A stretch of 45,913 nt of DNA from Gamarada debralockiae (lineage: Eukaryota; Ascomycota; Leotiomycetes; Helotiales; Hyphodiscaceae), in NCBI GenBank assembly GCA_002803225.1, contig NXFV01001927.1:1-45913 (forward strand). Direction: 5' to 3'. The notes under the pieces were generated by a model, which searched no databases, had not been told where the DNA came from, and saw nothing but the letters and a program-made list of their open reading frames with translations. How positions within the stretch are numbered: the stretch's first letter is position 1; the number at the start of each line of letters is the position of its first letter. The position numbers and the translations under genes were made by a program. Below are positions 1-10,083 of the stretch, in pieces.

Positions 1-26
1 TAAGGGAGACAGTCTGGTAGAAGGAG

Positions 27-232
27 TATTAGTCTTAGGTAAGGGGAGTGTTGGGAAATACCTAAGACTAATATAGTGGTGGCAATAGTGGTGGCAATTA
101 GGGGTGGCGAAGCTTACGAATACAGTGACTCATACCCTAGTAGTATAGGCTAGAAGGTTCTAGTAGTGAAGGAAATAGGGTATATATAGGGGTCGTAGAA
201 CCTGTAGAGTAGAAAGTCAGTCAAGTTAATAT
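27..232 (+). repeat. LTR-like fragment with perfect 15-bp inverted repeat
   Basis: A perfect 15-bp inverted repeat has arms at 27-41 and 59-73. Inside it, TGTTGGGAAATACC starts near position 50, which resembles the TGTTGG start of many Ty1/copia-type long terminal repeats. A TATATATA box lies near 181-188. The stretch ends about where an RBR-type coding fragment begins, so the element may have truncated that gene. Neither the second LTR nor any gag-pol coding is visible. The LTR call is an inference; the inverted repeat is seen directly. Confidence 0.4.
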
Positions 233-454
233 ATGCATTTGAACCGGAACCTGAGAAAACCCAACAAATATGCTGATCTCCCGAAAATAGGTCGAAAATG
301 CAACCATGAATTCTGCTGGCTCTGCATGGCATCATACTCTCAAATTCGACGAGTGGGTAATTCAGCTCATGAGGAGACTTGCCATTACCATTCCGCCAAA
401 CTTCCAGAATACAATCACCATGATCTACTGATGGGAATGGAAGAAAGAGCATAA
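233..454 (+). pseudogene. RBR (RING-IBR-RING) ligase fragment, C-terminal Rcat end only
   Basis: This 73-codon reading frame carries CNHEFCWLCMASYSQIR followed by GNSAHEETCHYHSAKLP. That matches the end of the second RING (Rcat) and the tail of fungal RBR E3 ubiquitin ligase-like proteins, with the C-x-H-x-F-C-W-x-C zinc ligands intact. The RING1, IBR and catalytic-cysteine parts are absent upstream, where the sequence is LTR-like instead. It is best read as a 5'-truncated relic. It is the only copy here that keeps the FCWxC pair, which the more complete copy at 8028-9193 lacks. A spliced live gene starting before the window cannot be excluded. Confidence 0.6.
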
Positions 455-1689
455 GCCGTTAGAGCCCACGAGGCCAGAGTTGAGGTCCGGCTTTCAAGCA
501 GAGCTTCAGGTCCAGGCGATAGCGCTCGGCGGCCATTGACTCCTGTCCGCGATATACAAACATGGCACCTGGCCAGGCCTTCTCCCCTATCTTGATTTTC
601 ATACATACGCTCCTACAGCCTTAGTCACTCAAAAATTTTCTCTTTACATTAGCACAGTACTGAGGAATAATTATGTAGTCGAGTAGATCACAAAGAAACG
701 AAAGGACGGTTGGATGTGAGGAGAAACTGGAGGAGGCAACCCGGGGCTCATTTGACAGAGATTCTCGTTCTTTGTTATGGACAAGGAACTGAACAGAAAG
801 CAAACTCCCAAACATCAATAAAGCGTGGATTTTTAAAACTCATCACCTTATTCGTGAGATTCCGAATATCACGCCTCTGAAGACTTTGTGAAAGCTTAGC
901 TTCACCCCTTTTCAAGATGAGAAGCTGCTTGAGCGAGCTATTGTGATCTTGAATCTTTCGTTATGCTCTTCATTCTTGTCGTGAACCCTTAAAAATCAAG
1001 ACGGCTTACCAGCAGTCAACGAACATCTTCGTGACATCGTTGGTAAAATTGAATTGTTGGGAGTCCCAAGGCAGTTGACATTGCAGAAACATTGAAAATT
1101 CGCTTAGACATTCATGTCCACAAAGCCCATTCACGAGAAGACAGACTGATAATTTGCATAAAAGAATTGGCATCTTGCAGTATCCCAAATTTCTCTTCAT
1201 AGAATTTGTGGAAGTCGGACTACTAACAAAAGATCCAAACATCACAAAGTCGACACTTAGATAGGAGTAGAGTATTTTGCTAACTTATCACAGCGGCTAC
1301 GACTTCAGCACAACTTTATGAACTCACCTGCTTGGCTTCAACCTCCTGAACTTCGCCTGCAAAGTGTTGACTTCACTTTGCAGACGTCTTTTTCACTTCA
1401 ACTTATCAGCTGGCCTTGAACTCGCGAACTTCCAACTACATATATGTTCATCTGACTTCACACACAATATTTCCAAACGTAAAATGGAAGGTCGGGCACT
1501 GATCAACGTCATCATTGTTAGAGGAGGGCCTGTGGCCTTGCAGTTGCCATCCAACTTCTTAATCGAATCAATACGGGCAAGAAAGTGAACTCGATCGCCT
1601 TGATGGAGAGAAGGATCTCGTTGATCCCTGACTCGCATATTCTCGCATCTGCCGTGGCTCAATAGTTAACATGCGTTCGGATACCATGG
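455..1689. other. no gene recognised
   Basis: Only short open frames on both strands, with no recognisable motif. There is a tRNA-like A-box string near 1652, but no partner B box, so no tRNA is called. Confidence 0.5.
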
Positions 1690-2491
1690 GACTTTGTCCT
1701 ATCAACCTGGTGCAGTTCATGCAGTGGATTCAAGAGAATGACTCGTTGGATCTGACAGAAATTCCTTTTCCAGAAAGAATCAGTATGGAGTGTACTGGCA
1801 GGCGCTACTGGAGAAGGCATTGGGAAATGCAAACAACTTGGGAATTGTATTCGAAATTTTGAAGGACGAAGTTATTAATCTTCGTTGCCTCGGAGGTGTT
1901 TCGGAGCTGAACCTGGGAGGTGGACGAACTCTCGTGGTAAGAGATGTTATCTCGCTCTGGGAAATTTCTGCGCTGCTATCCACACAGAGCGGGGTGGTGC
2001 TTCCGGATACTTCAAGGGCCCCTGCCTGCCGAAAAGCTGAAGGGAATTGACCAGCAAGCTCAATCTCCGTTCTTGGATGTCGCCTCGGAGCAATCGATGT
2101 CGCCAACTTTCTAATCGAGGACATCGAGGACCTATCGCCTTCATCTCTCGCAGTAGCCGACTTTCGAAAGTCCAAGGGGACAGTGCACATTTCGCAAGGC
2201 GCTTTGCACTTTACTCACTTGCCAAGGACATCAGCAGAACCTGCACTCTTCGGGGCCCTTTCCAAGGCCATGATCCATTTCCAAGAAGAGAACAAGGGAC
2301 TGCCAGCAACCAACTTCTCTGAGATCACAAAACCTTGCCACTCACTTAAAACCCTCCGATATGATATTTCTCGAGCCGAGAGCGGGCCCATACCCTGGCA
2401 AATTGTCCTCAAGGCCACTGCTCCCCTTGTTGAGAGATACTGGAACTGCTTCAACACAAGACAAGGCCAACTTTCTCCACGCATAAAATAG
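1690..2491 (+). pseudogene. unrecognised coding relic, several frames
   Basis: Three successive plus-strand frames read like one protein once small frame changes are allowed. The first has NLVQFMQWIQENDSLDLTEI (from about 1703). It is followed by a segment with ALGNANNLGIVFEILKDEV and GGGRTLVVRDV (1790-2050), and then a segment with FTHLPRTSAEPALFGALSKA (ending at 2491). The first part is faintly reminiscent of the end of a thioester-reductase (Male-sterility type) domain, but I do not recognise the family and give no function. It lies upstream of the broken formyltransferase on the same strand and could have belonged to the same ancestral gene. Confidence 0.3.
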
Positions 2492-3011
2492 CTCCTGGGT
2501 AACCTATCGCCATTCAATCGGACTAGAAAAGGCGGGGAAGAGTTTGGGATTTTAGGAAAGCGGCCAGCTTAGAGTTGCTCAAGCAAGGAAGGAAGACGAG
2601 ATGGGATGGCTCTGACTTCATGAGCGAGACAGAAGGAGCTGAGATGAAGTATGCGCATTTATCATTCTCCTGCACAGGCGAAGGGAATTATGAAGCTGGC
2701 TTTTTGCTTCAGGTGATTCAAAGCTCTAGGCCAAGAGTACGATACGTCGAAAGTCGAGTCGCCACTCTTGCAACGCCTCCTCTCCTCGAACACGATCTCT
2801 GCACACCCGGCTGGAGATATATGTGCCCACTCCGAAACATTGAAAGCTGCGGAGGGAATACACTTGACCGGATCCTTGACGAAAGGCGTCGTTTCTACAC
2901 CACAGCCATTGTCAAAATGCTGCACATACTTCAAGAATCACGGACAGTATGTATTCTCCCTAAGACAGTTTGTAAGTAGAACTAACTCGAAGGTCGCAGG
3001 TCTGACTGGCA
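2492..3011. other. no gene recognised
   Basis: Both strands have open frames of about 90-135 codons (2575-2979 plus, 2662-2934 minus). Neither has a recognisable motif, and they overlap, so at most one can be real. Confidence 0.4.
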
Positions 3012-3905
3012 TGGCTCCACGCCGTCCTCTTCACGTCACATTTTTCGTCGGAAGCGACGTCTTCTCCCACCCCATGCTCAGCAAACTCGTCCCACAACTA
3101 CTTGCGATGGGCCATATGTTATTCGTTTTCCAACCTATTGACAGGGTTAACTCGAAAGCAAAGCTACGTCCATTTGTTCTGCAAGAGCTTGCATTCTTTG
3201 AACGAACACTCCTCCGAGATCACATCATTCCCTTCCTTGGTTCCGAAGCCCCTGAAAGGCGAAATGCTTGACGATAGAACAAATGAAGCGCAAGTACGGA
3301 ACGAGGTGGAGAAAGTTGCAAGCATCAACTCCTGGAATTCCTGCAGACACTGAAGTATAACTTATCGACATCGGGTTCTTTCTGCGGTGCTATCAGCGCT
3401 TGGCCCTCGCATTATTAATCACTTCTCGGGATCGCACTCGTTGCTCAATCTCCATCCTGGAAAATTTCCACAATGCAAAGGCGTCATTACAGCAATCAGG
3501 GCCATGATGAATTGGAAGAAGGAGTTCGGATACAACTTGCACCACATTGACGCAGATTTCGACCCTGGCGATGTCATCGACATTCGCACAAAGGAAATTG
3601 ATTACGATAGACTGTGCTTTTGGGAATGGAAGGTGTCTACGAGGTTTGGGTGCAGATAATTTTAGATGCTGTTGAGAAGTTTGTGCGAGGTAGAGGTGGA
3701 GACTTGCATGAAAAGAAATTAAAGCAGAATGTGGAGGAAGTTGGATATTATACCTTCCAAGCCATAGGAGGGATTGGATAGGTGCAAGGAAATGGGCGTC
3801 ACAATTGTGGATGGTGAGGAGATGAAGACGTTTTTGATGGGCTGTTTTGGTGGAAAGGGAGGTGGTTTCAAAGAAGATATTGAGCAGGCTGTGAAGGCTT
3901 TTTAA
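3012..3905 (+). pseudogene. formyltransferase-family protein, frameshifted
   Basis: Plus-strand pieces assemble into one formyltransferase (Fmt/PurN fold) protein. An N-terminal Rossmann-like strand follows MAPRRPLHVTFFVGSD (3012). The core LLNLHPGKFPQCKG and YNLHHIDADFDPGDVI (3387-3659) keeps the Asn, His and Asp used for catalysis in this family. The C-terminal piece ends with KEDIEQAVKAF at 3905. The reading frame changes near 3256, 3350-3387, 3630 and 3775, and a stop falls at about 3778. The substrate is unknown: the usual SLLP loop of methionyl-tRNA formyltransferase is replaced by GKFP, so the housekeeping mitochondrial enzyme is unlikely. The breaks could be real decay or sequence error. 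Confidence 0.6.
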
Positions 3906-4920
3906 GCCAATTTTATTGGAAAGAAAGAGTTTAGAGCTTAAAGTAGGGTGGATATCGGTTTATTGAGGGCGGATTTACTTGAGCCTCGAGGAATTGAACG
4001 TACATAGAATGAGTAGAATACAATTTGCGATGATAGCATTGAGTTTTAAAGCTTCTCTAGGCGATATATACCAGTGTAATTGGAAGATAAGACCCTAAGT
4101 GCTTAGAGTGATAGAAAATAAACAACTTCCAGCCTTGGGGTGTCGCTCGAGAAAACTTGTCTTTTCTAAGGATTCAAGTGTGCCGAGCGAGTCCGAATTA
4201 GTGAGGATCTCTTTATAATTGAAAATGAGAAGAAAAAGGGCAGATGGCCAACAGGATGGTCGGATCCCAGAAGTCACTGGACTCAAACCGGCCAAATTTC
4301 CAGTTGAGATATATACCGAGAGAACAATAAACCCGGTCATTAAGAGTTATTTGAGGTAGACAAAAATCACCCTTGAGGCCATGTCAGTTTCTCCTTAGTT
4401 TGGAGTGCTCTCCCATTTTCGAAGTGTTTTGACATCGAAAAACGGATGGCGAAGTGTCACAAGGCTGAAAAAGGATCCGTGTACGAAAGCGAATCCTTGT
4501 GCCGCAACCAGCCTCGCGATCCTCAACCTCTGCAGCTACAGGAAAAACACCTTCCGCTAACAAATGACGCAAAACGATATGGAGATATCTCTCCATCTCC
4601 GAGTCTTTTTCGTCTATCATTCCTCCTTGATGATCTGAGGTATATTATTGTACAGATACCCATGGAATTCACGATCTTGATGCTTCAACCTAACTTCGAC
4701 GGCTCGCGGACCTTGAGACCTACAATTCTGTGCGACCTCAAAAGAATACCGATGCAAATAGGTGACGCAAAGGGACACTGATTCCTTGAAGCAGGGAAAT
4801 CTTTTTCGTCCTATTACTCCTCCTTAACGGCTTAAGCTGTATTAATGTATAGAAACCGACGATATTCCCAACAGCCACGTTCAACAACCCAACTTCGAAG
4901 CTAACGCAAATCTGCCCATC
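3906..4920. other. no gene recognised
   Basis: Only short overlapping frames on both strands, none with a motif. The last 100 bases before 4921 presumably hold the promoter of the next gene. Confidence 0.5.
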
Positions 4921-5934
4921 ATGCCTGCGACCCCCTTAATCGCTCCTTCAGAGGTACTCCCCTCATACGAGTCCGCGACCGCAGGATCCTCCGCAATTCG
5001 ACCGCAAGAGAAGTCCATCGCGCAAACAGATGCCCTCCTATTGTACGAATCTGCGAGAGCAGGATCGTCCTCAACTCGTCCGCAAGAGAAGCCTATCGCG
5101 CCAGACGAACAACCCGATATCCCGCCCTTCGATCCACCCGCATTCAGCACCTCACCCATAACGCTCTCCATTCTCCCAAACTCTTTCCTCATAGAAGCCA
5201 CACCCAACAGCGGAAGTGCCTTTCCCGCAACTCACGCCCTCTACGAATTGACTCAGCCACTCGATGGCCGCTGTTCCAATACCACGATCGCGGAGATCCT
5301 ACCTGCGGCGCATTTGCGCACCGATGGCAGATGCAAGACAATCTGGGAGAAGCAAATTCTATATAAGATCTACCAACATACCATTATTCCGCGGAGCCCA
5401 AGGGTTACGGCGATTAGTGCCCAGAGTCGGAAGTTGATACAAGGGACTGTTCTCAAGAGGAGTTTGGGCTTTGGCCGGAGCTGGGACGCGCGCAGCCACG
5501 GCGAGGACTGGCAGAGCGAAAACAAGCTTTTGTACACTGCGAAGCAGACCAAAGGCATAGTTGAGTGGAGGGATGCGAAGGGGAAGATTGCCGCAATAGA
5601 AAGTCCAGCTGCGAACCGAGAAACGGATGCGGAGAAGTTGGAGATACAGGTGCCATTGGACAAACAGATGTTGGATATGATGGTCGTCGTATGGGTTGCG
5701 AGGGTATGGCAGGATGCGAGGATCGAGGGGTTGAAAAAGGAAGAGGAAGATGCGAAGATGAGGAAGGAAGAGCAGATGGCACGCGATGCTGAGGAGGGGA
5801 AACCACATGGGAAATTACACGATATGAAAGAAGCTTTGGGCATTGGTTATGGAGTCAAGAAGGGTCCTCGAAGTGCGGGAATGTTTACTGGACCACCCAC
5901 GATTAGGGACGATGGACGAATCAAGTGGTCGTAA
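4921..5934 (+). CDS. conserved fungal hypothetical protein, 337 aa
   Basis: An uninterrupted single-exon frame of 337 codons. Residues about 12-62 hold a 26-residue tandem duplication: YESATAGSSAIRPQEKSIA from residue 16, then YESARAGSSSTRPQEKPIA from residue 42. A central region (about 85-235) alternates hydrophobic and charged segments, including ATHALYELTQPL and TIWEKQILYKIYQHTIIPRS. A charged helix rich in Lys and Glu (about 258-300) could be a coiled coil. The end is glycine-rich, with GYGVKKGPRSAGMFTGPP. No signal peptide or membrane segment is evident. I recognise the general look of an uncharacterised Pezizomycotina protein but assign no function. The start is the first ATG of the frame and lies just before the repeat. 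Confidence 0.75.
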   Translation: MPATPLIAPSEVLPSYESATAGSSAIRPQEKSIAQTDALLLYESARAGSSSTRPQEKPIAPDEQPDIPPFDPPAFSTSPITLSILPNSFLIEATPNSGSAFPATHALYELTQPLDGRCSNTTIAEILPAAHLRTDGRCKTIWEKQILYKIYQHTIIPRSPRVTAISAQSRKLIQGTVLKRSLGFGRSWDARSHGEDWQSENKLLYTAKQTKGIVEWRDAKGKIAAIESPAANRETDAEKLEIQVPLDKQMLDMMVVVWVARVWQDARIEGLKKEEEDAKMRKEEQMARDAEEGKPHGKLHDMKEALGIGYGVKKGPRSAGMFTGPPTIRDDGRIKWS

Positions 5935-6430
5935 GGAGCCTTACAAATCTGGGCAATTCCTTTGCCTTGTCGGACCGTTTGCTTGAACGTACTTCGTATG
6001 ATACCAGTCTTTCAATCGCCTTCAACGATTACGAAGTTAATTTACGACTTAACAACGGGATCCAGGAGACACAGAATCCCCAATGGCTCGTTCTGATTGA
6101 GCGATTAGTCCAGGATATATTCGACGATACCTTTTTCATGCAATGAAAGGAGAGGAATAATTTGATAGGGGGAATTTCGAAGTGTTCATTAGAAATCATA
6201 ATAATGATCGATCCGTAAAGCTGTACAATGCGAATGCAGTGTCTTTCCTCTGCTGGACGCTACTCGAATTCCTTCCCAAAGTCCTGCTTTATTCTCCGGG
6301 ATTTCTCTACAGTTTTGGACGGATCTCCACATTCTATGATCAGCCATTGAAGTGAAATTCACCTCTACACTCGAAATTAAAAGCCAAAGACGTTCACAAA
6401 TAATACCTTCGGAGGAGCAACATCGGCACT
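5935..6430. other. no gene recognised
   Basis: Downstream flank of the hypothetical gene. One 73-codon frame at 5925-6146 overlaps the gene end and has no recognisable feature. Confidence 0.5.
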
Positions 6431-7287
6431 ATGGCAAAGAGCAAACTCAAGAAACGGAGGCCGGCAGACGCTCCTCCCCGCGACGATATTCGGCCGTGCC
6501 CGGAACGGAACGAACGGGTACACACTACCGCTGCTCGAGCGTTTCCTGAATCTCCTCAAAATTGAGTGGAACCGCGAGAAAGTCGAATACGACAGTTGCA
6601 CAGACCCGTTGCCTTGGAGGTTGAAGTAGAGGACGATGAAAAGCAGGCTATTACATAGCTACTCAGCAGAGGAGACCGCATTACCCTTAGTGCGATCAAG
6701 GACGCACCTCGACGCTACACCCAAAGACCTGATGCAGAGCCGAATCGAGAGTGCCAGATATGCCTAGAGACGAAGTGCGACTCCCGATTCCATAAAGGGC
6801 TGATAACTTTATGGTGCGACCATCCATCTGTCTGCATGGGCCTACATGAGAAATCATGTCAATTCCCAGCTTGCGGCTAGAGACGACTGGGAAAATCTTT
6901 CATGGCCTTGTTGTGATGAGCAGCTTCCTGCCTGGACTGTCGGGCAGTACGCTGCGGATGCAAATCTCACCGGGTATGCACTCTCAATGATGTCTTGATC
7001 CGTTTGAAAGATTTGGACTCGAGTCGTTCACAAGGTTTGAGCGACTAAAAAATTGATTCTTTCATAGGTTTGACTAGTACTTGCCCTCGTGCCTATTCGC
7101 AGACTTCCAGACTTCCATTGCTGTCTACGACCAGCCTGCTACTTCGGTCAAGTCCATGGACAGGAGCGACAGACGTCCTACGGTGACTTGCAAAAAGTGC
7201 GGCTTCAAAAGGAGCTTCACACACCAGGTAAGTTTCCTTGGAAAACTCCAGGCTGCCAAAGTCACCCGTTTTCAGAAATTGGCGTGA
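6431..7287 (+). pseudogene. RBR-family ligase relic (RING1 and IBR pieces)
   Basis: A lysine- and arginine-rich start, MAKSKLKKRRPADAPPRDD, stops after 44 codons. From about 6625 another frame gives NRECQICLETKCDSRFH and WCDHPSVCMG, a RING1-type C-x2-C ... C-x-H ... C pattern. From about 7090 two overlapping frames share an IBR-type segment: CLRPACYFGQVHGQ in one, and TVTCKKCGFKRSFTHQ followed by a GTAAGT donor in the other. Several stops and frame changes separate the pieces, and no Rcat region follows. It has the same domain order as the copy at 8028-9193, so it is a decayed paralogue. Confidence 0.6.
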
Positions 7288-8027
7288 GACTATTACGTTT
7301 GGATATTTTAAACTACTAGTCCTAGTTACTCTGCTGACCATTCAAGCGCCCTTGGCACAGAGTACAAAACTCTGGAAAGAAAACATGTCTTGCTCGAGAG
7401 GGACGAAACGATTTGGGATTTTGTTATTTTGCAAGCCATATCCCCTTTCCCATGCCGAGGGAAATTGTTCGCAAATGGCTGATCATTAATACCAAATTCT
7501 ACATTATTGATCGTTCACTTCGTTTAGTGAACGAGAACTGATTTCCATACGTTAGCGACTGGAACTATGATAGCAAATACAGTTTATACCTCTTTAGGAT
7601 GTATTACCTGATGTAACCGTTCAATTTCTGTAACTGTTTCGGTGGTTGAGGTCACATCTCGTAATTATGACGATACGAGTCACTAGAATGCTCCGAAGTG
7701 GCCTGTTCCTGGAGTTGATTTATTCGAACTTATCCCACCGCTGTCTTCTCTTTTAAATGACCTGCTGCCTTGCTGGAAGAAACATGCGAACTTCTTCACC
7801 TATTTGAGGCTCCAAACTCACCCAATTGCGAATTCTGTGCAACTCGACGTCGTTCAACACCTCCACTGCCATCAATCAGCAGGATTGCTCGCCGCTCAGG
7901 ATGCTTGCTGCTGCGGCTATCCTCCCTCATGGTGGTTTGCGCTCCGGGCGCATTCGTCTTCCGCTCCGGTAAGTATTTCCACTTCATGTTACAGTTTGCT
8001 CCTTTCACTGGATCGAGATAATAACAA
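7288..8027. other. flank of RBR gene with possible 5' exon
   Basis: Mostly featureless. A small hairpin has 8-bp arms at 7512-7519 and 7526-7533. Near the end, a GTAAGT donor at 7969 and an AG acceptor at 8035 bound a 67-bp intron. If used, an upstream ATG at 7901 joins in frame to the next gene. Confidence 0.35.
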
Positions 8028-9193
8028 ATGAATAGCGCTACTCGTCTTCGGGCCCGCCGTGCCGCTGCTGCTGCCCCTGCCCCCGCCGACGACGACGACG
8101 ACGACGATGATGATGGATTTGGTGGTGGTTTGGACGACGACGACGATGCTGTCAATCCCGAGACCAAGGCCCGAGAGGTAAAGGCGGCCTCTAGTCACCG
8201 TGCGAAAGCTTCCAAAAGGTCACTGCTTAGAAGAATTTTCAAAGCTTCTACCAAGCATGACAAGCGACAGCGGGATCGGACTTGTGAGGTTTGCCTCGAC
8301 ACGCTCCCTGCTGCTTCTTTCTACCGAAGCAGTATTACTGGAAAATGCAAGCACAAGTCGTCCATTTGTACAGGATGTTTGTAAGTGCTTTTGGGACTTA
8401 CCCTCTTTGTTTAGTAGACAGCGAGGGGTGAGGCAATCCTCGATTCCTTTCCGACCATCAAACTCGGAGCCACGACTCTTCTCTTTTAAATGTCCTGAGT
8501 AAAGGCTGACATGTTACCGTCTACAGCCGCATGAGCGTTAACGTGCAATTGGCATCGAAGCCCTGGATTGCTATCACGTGCCCATTCTGTCCACAATTCC
8601 TTTCATCCAAGACCGTCATGCAGTGCATTGACAACCCTCGCCTTCGAAACAAGTAAGTACCTTCAATATCCTGCGGAAGCTCGATATCTTTTCATTCCAC
8701 CAGAAATCACTAATGCTGTTCAAACAGATACAAAACGTTCCTATCATGTTCCAAAATGCAGCACATGGAAAATTTCCAATGGTGCCTAAATGCCGACTGT
8801 CATTCCGGGCAGATCCATAAATATGGCAAATACACACCTATGGTCTGCAATAGCTGCAAATTCGAGACTTGCACCAATCATGGTACGCCCTGGCATAAAG
8901 GACAAACCTGTGTATCTTTCGACTACAATCCATATAACCTGAAAGGAGAGGAACTGGCGAAATATAGAGAGGAGGCTGACAACCAGCACACTCTGAAGAA
9001 AACGACTAAATTGTGCCCAGGCTGTGGGGTTAGCATTGAGAAGAACGGTGGCTGTGTTTACATGCAGTGTTAGTACTCTACGGTGTTTCTTTGTGGGAGT
9101 GAACTGACTGTAGTAGGCACCCAATGCCGCCATGGCTTCAACTGGGATACACTCAAACCCATGGTGCATTCGGAGGTGTACGGTCAACCATAG
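8028..9193 (+). CDS. RBR (RING-IBR-RING) E3 ubiquitin ligase-like protein, 4 exons
   Basis: Exons 8028-8380, 8527-8652, 8728-9068 and 9117-9193 join to 298 codons plus a stop. Donors are GTAAGT, GTAAGT and GTTAGT, and the second intron has a CTAAT branch site. The N-terminus is basic, then Ala/Pro-rich with two poly-Asp tracts. RING1 follows (TCEVCLDTL, CKHKSSICTGCL, CPFC), then an IBR (WCLNADCHSGQIH, VCNSC, CTNHGTPWHKGQTC). The Rcat start is KLCPGCGVSIEKNGGC, where the last Cys is the position of the ubiquitin-accepting cysteine in HHARI/parkin-type ligases. The usual H-x-F-C-W-x-C end is replaced by HGFNWDTLKP, so the last zinc pair is lost and activity is doubtful. An alternative start at 7901 through an intron at 7969-8035 would give 318 residues. 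Confidence 0.7.
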
Positions 9194-9293
9194 TAGAGAA
9201 AAGCGGACCTATAGGAGAAAAAATCACGCTAGGAATTTAGCTCACCCACAGTAGAGAAAAACGCCACCAGAGCTCACCTATAGTAGAGAATTG
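9188..9293. repeat. dispersed short repeat, TAGTAGAGAA motif
   Basis: Within 105 bp, four variants of CTATAGTAGAGAA follow one another at about 9189, 9208, 9246 and 9278, starting on the stop codon of the RBR gene. Spacing is irregular (19-38 bp), so this is not a clean tandem array. Confidence 0.45.
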
Positions 9294-9658
9294 CACTAGT
9301 GGGCGCTACGTACAAACTAAGCATATGCTAGGCGCGTGTTGTGATCATGAACGCGTCGAATATCAAATGTGTTTATCTTTTATGAATTTAACTTATAATC
9401 TTATATGATCTAGGTACTCTCTCCTTTGTTTAACTTCAATTTCGTTCGAAAACATTGCCTCACTGATTCCTATGGCCCTGGAGAGTGAACCCCTCTTTGC
9501 CTTCTAAGGATCGTCTGGAGTCTGAAACTTGTCCCCTCCAGAAATCTTTCTGTAGTCCGAATTTAGATCGAATATAAAGATAGCTTTTCTTGTCCATCTC
9601 AAAAGGATACTTCTGTCTGTGGCTCTTCGTAACCGTTGGTTGGAATTGCCTAATCGGG

Positions 9659-9780
9659 TATAGCCTGTATTTTCCCCTCTTTTGTAGAGCTCTTCCCCTT
9701 CTTGTATTTTCGACTCTTTAGATATCAAGCTAGCTCTAAAAATGTCACTATATTTCGCCACTACTCAGCTCAACTGACAG
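9659..9780. repeat. diverged repeat, copy A (related to 39714-39840)
   Basis: It shares with 39714-39840, in the same order and at similar spacing, TATAGCCTGTATT, then CTTTAGATATCAAGCTAG (B: CCTTAGATATCTAGCTAG), then CAACTGACA. Both copies are about 125 bp. The element class is unknown. The rest of 9294-10083 shows no gene. Confidence 0.45.
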
Positions 9781-10083
9781 TAACCCTTGCCTTAATACCT
9801 TCCCTCTCTCAAAAAGACTCCTAGCAAACTGAGAGTCAATTAATTTGTGGCATCAAGTTTCAACATCAATGTACAATTATCCAATCACATTTTACCTGTA
9901 CCTCAATCTCGCCCAGCATTAACCACTACTACGCATCGGCGAAATTACCCATCATAGCTACAAAATCGGAGAATAAATTGAAGACTACCACACACAAATC
10001 CACGGTGAGGGAGCTAGGAACCGTTTCTGTTCCTCATACAAAGAAAGGATCACAAGAAGCGACTCTTCAGCAGAATTATCGAT

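Noticed and set aside
1645..1710. tRNA-like A-box string (GTGGCTCAATAGTTAAC)
   Set aside because: No B box or acceptor-stem pairing follows at tRNA distance.
5359..5843. Long minus-strand open frames
   Set aside because: They lie opposite the intact 337-codon gene and carry no motif, so they are shadows.
8080..8160. Asp-codon repeat run as a CRISPR-like or microsatellite feature
   Set aside because: It is coding sequence for poly-Asp tracts within the RBR gene.
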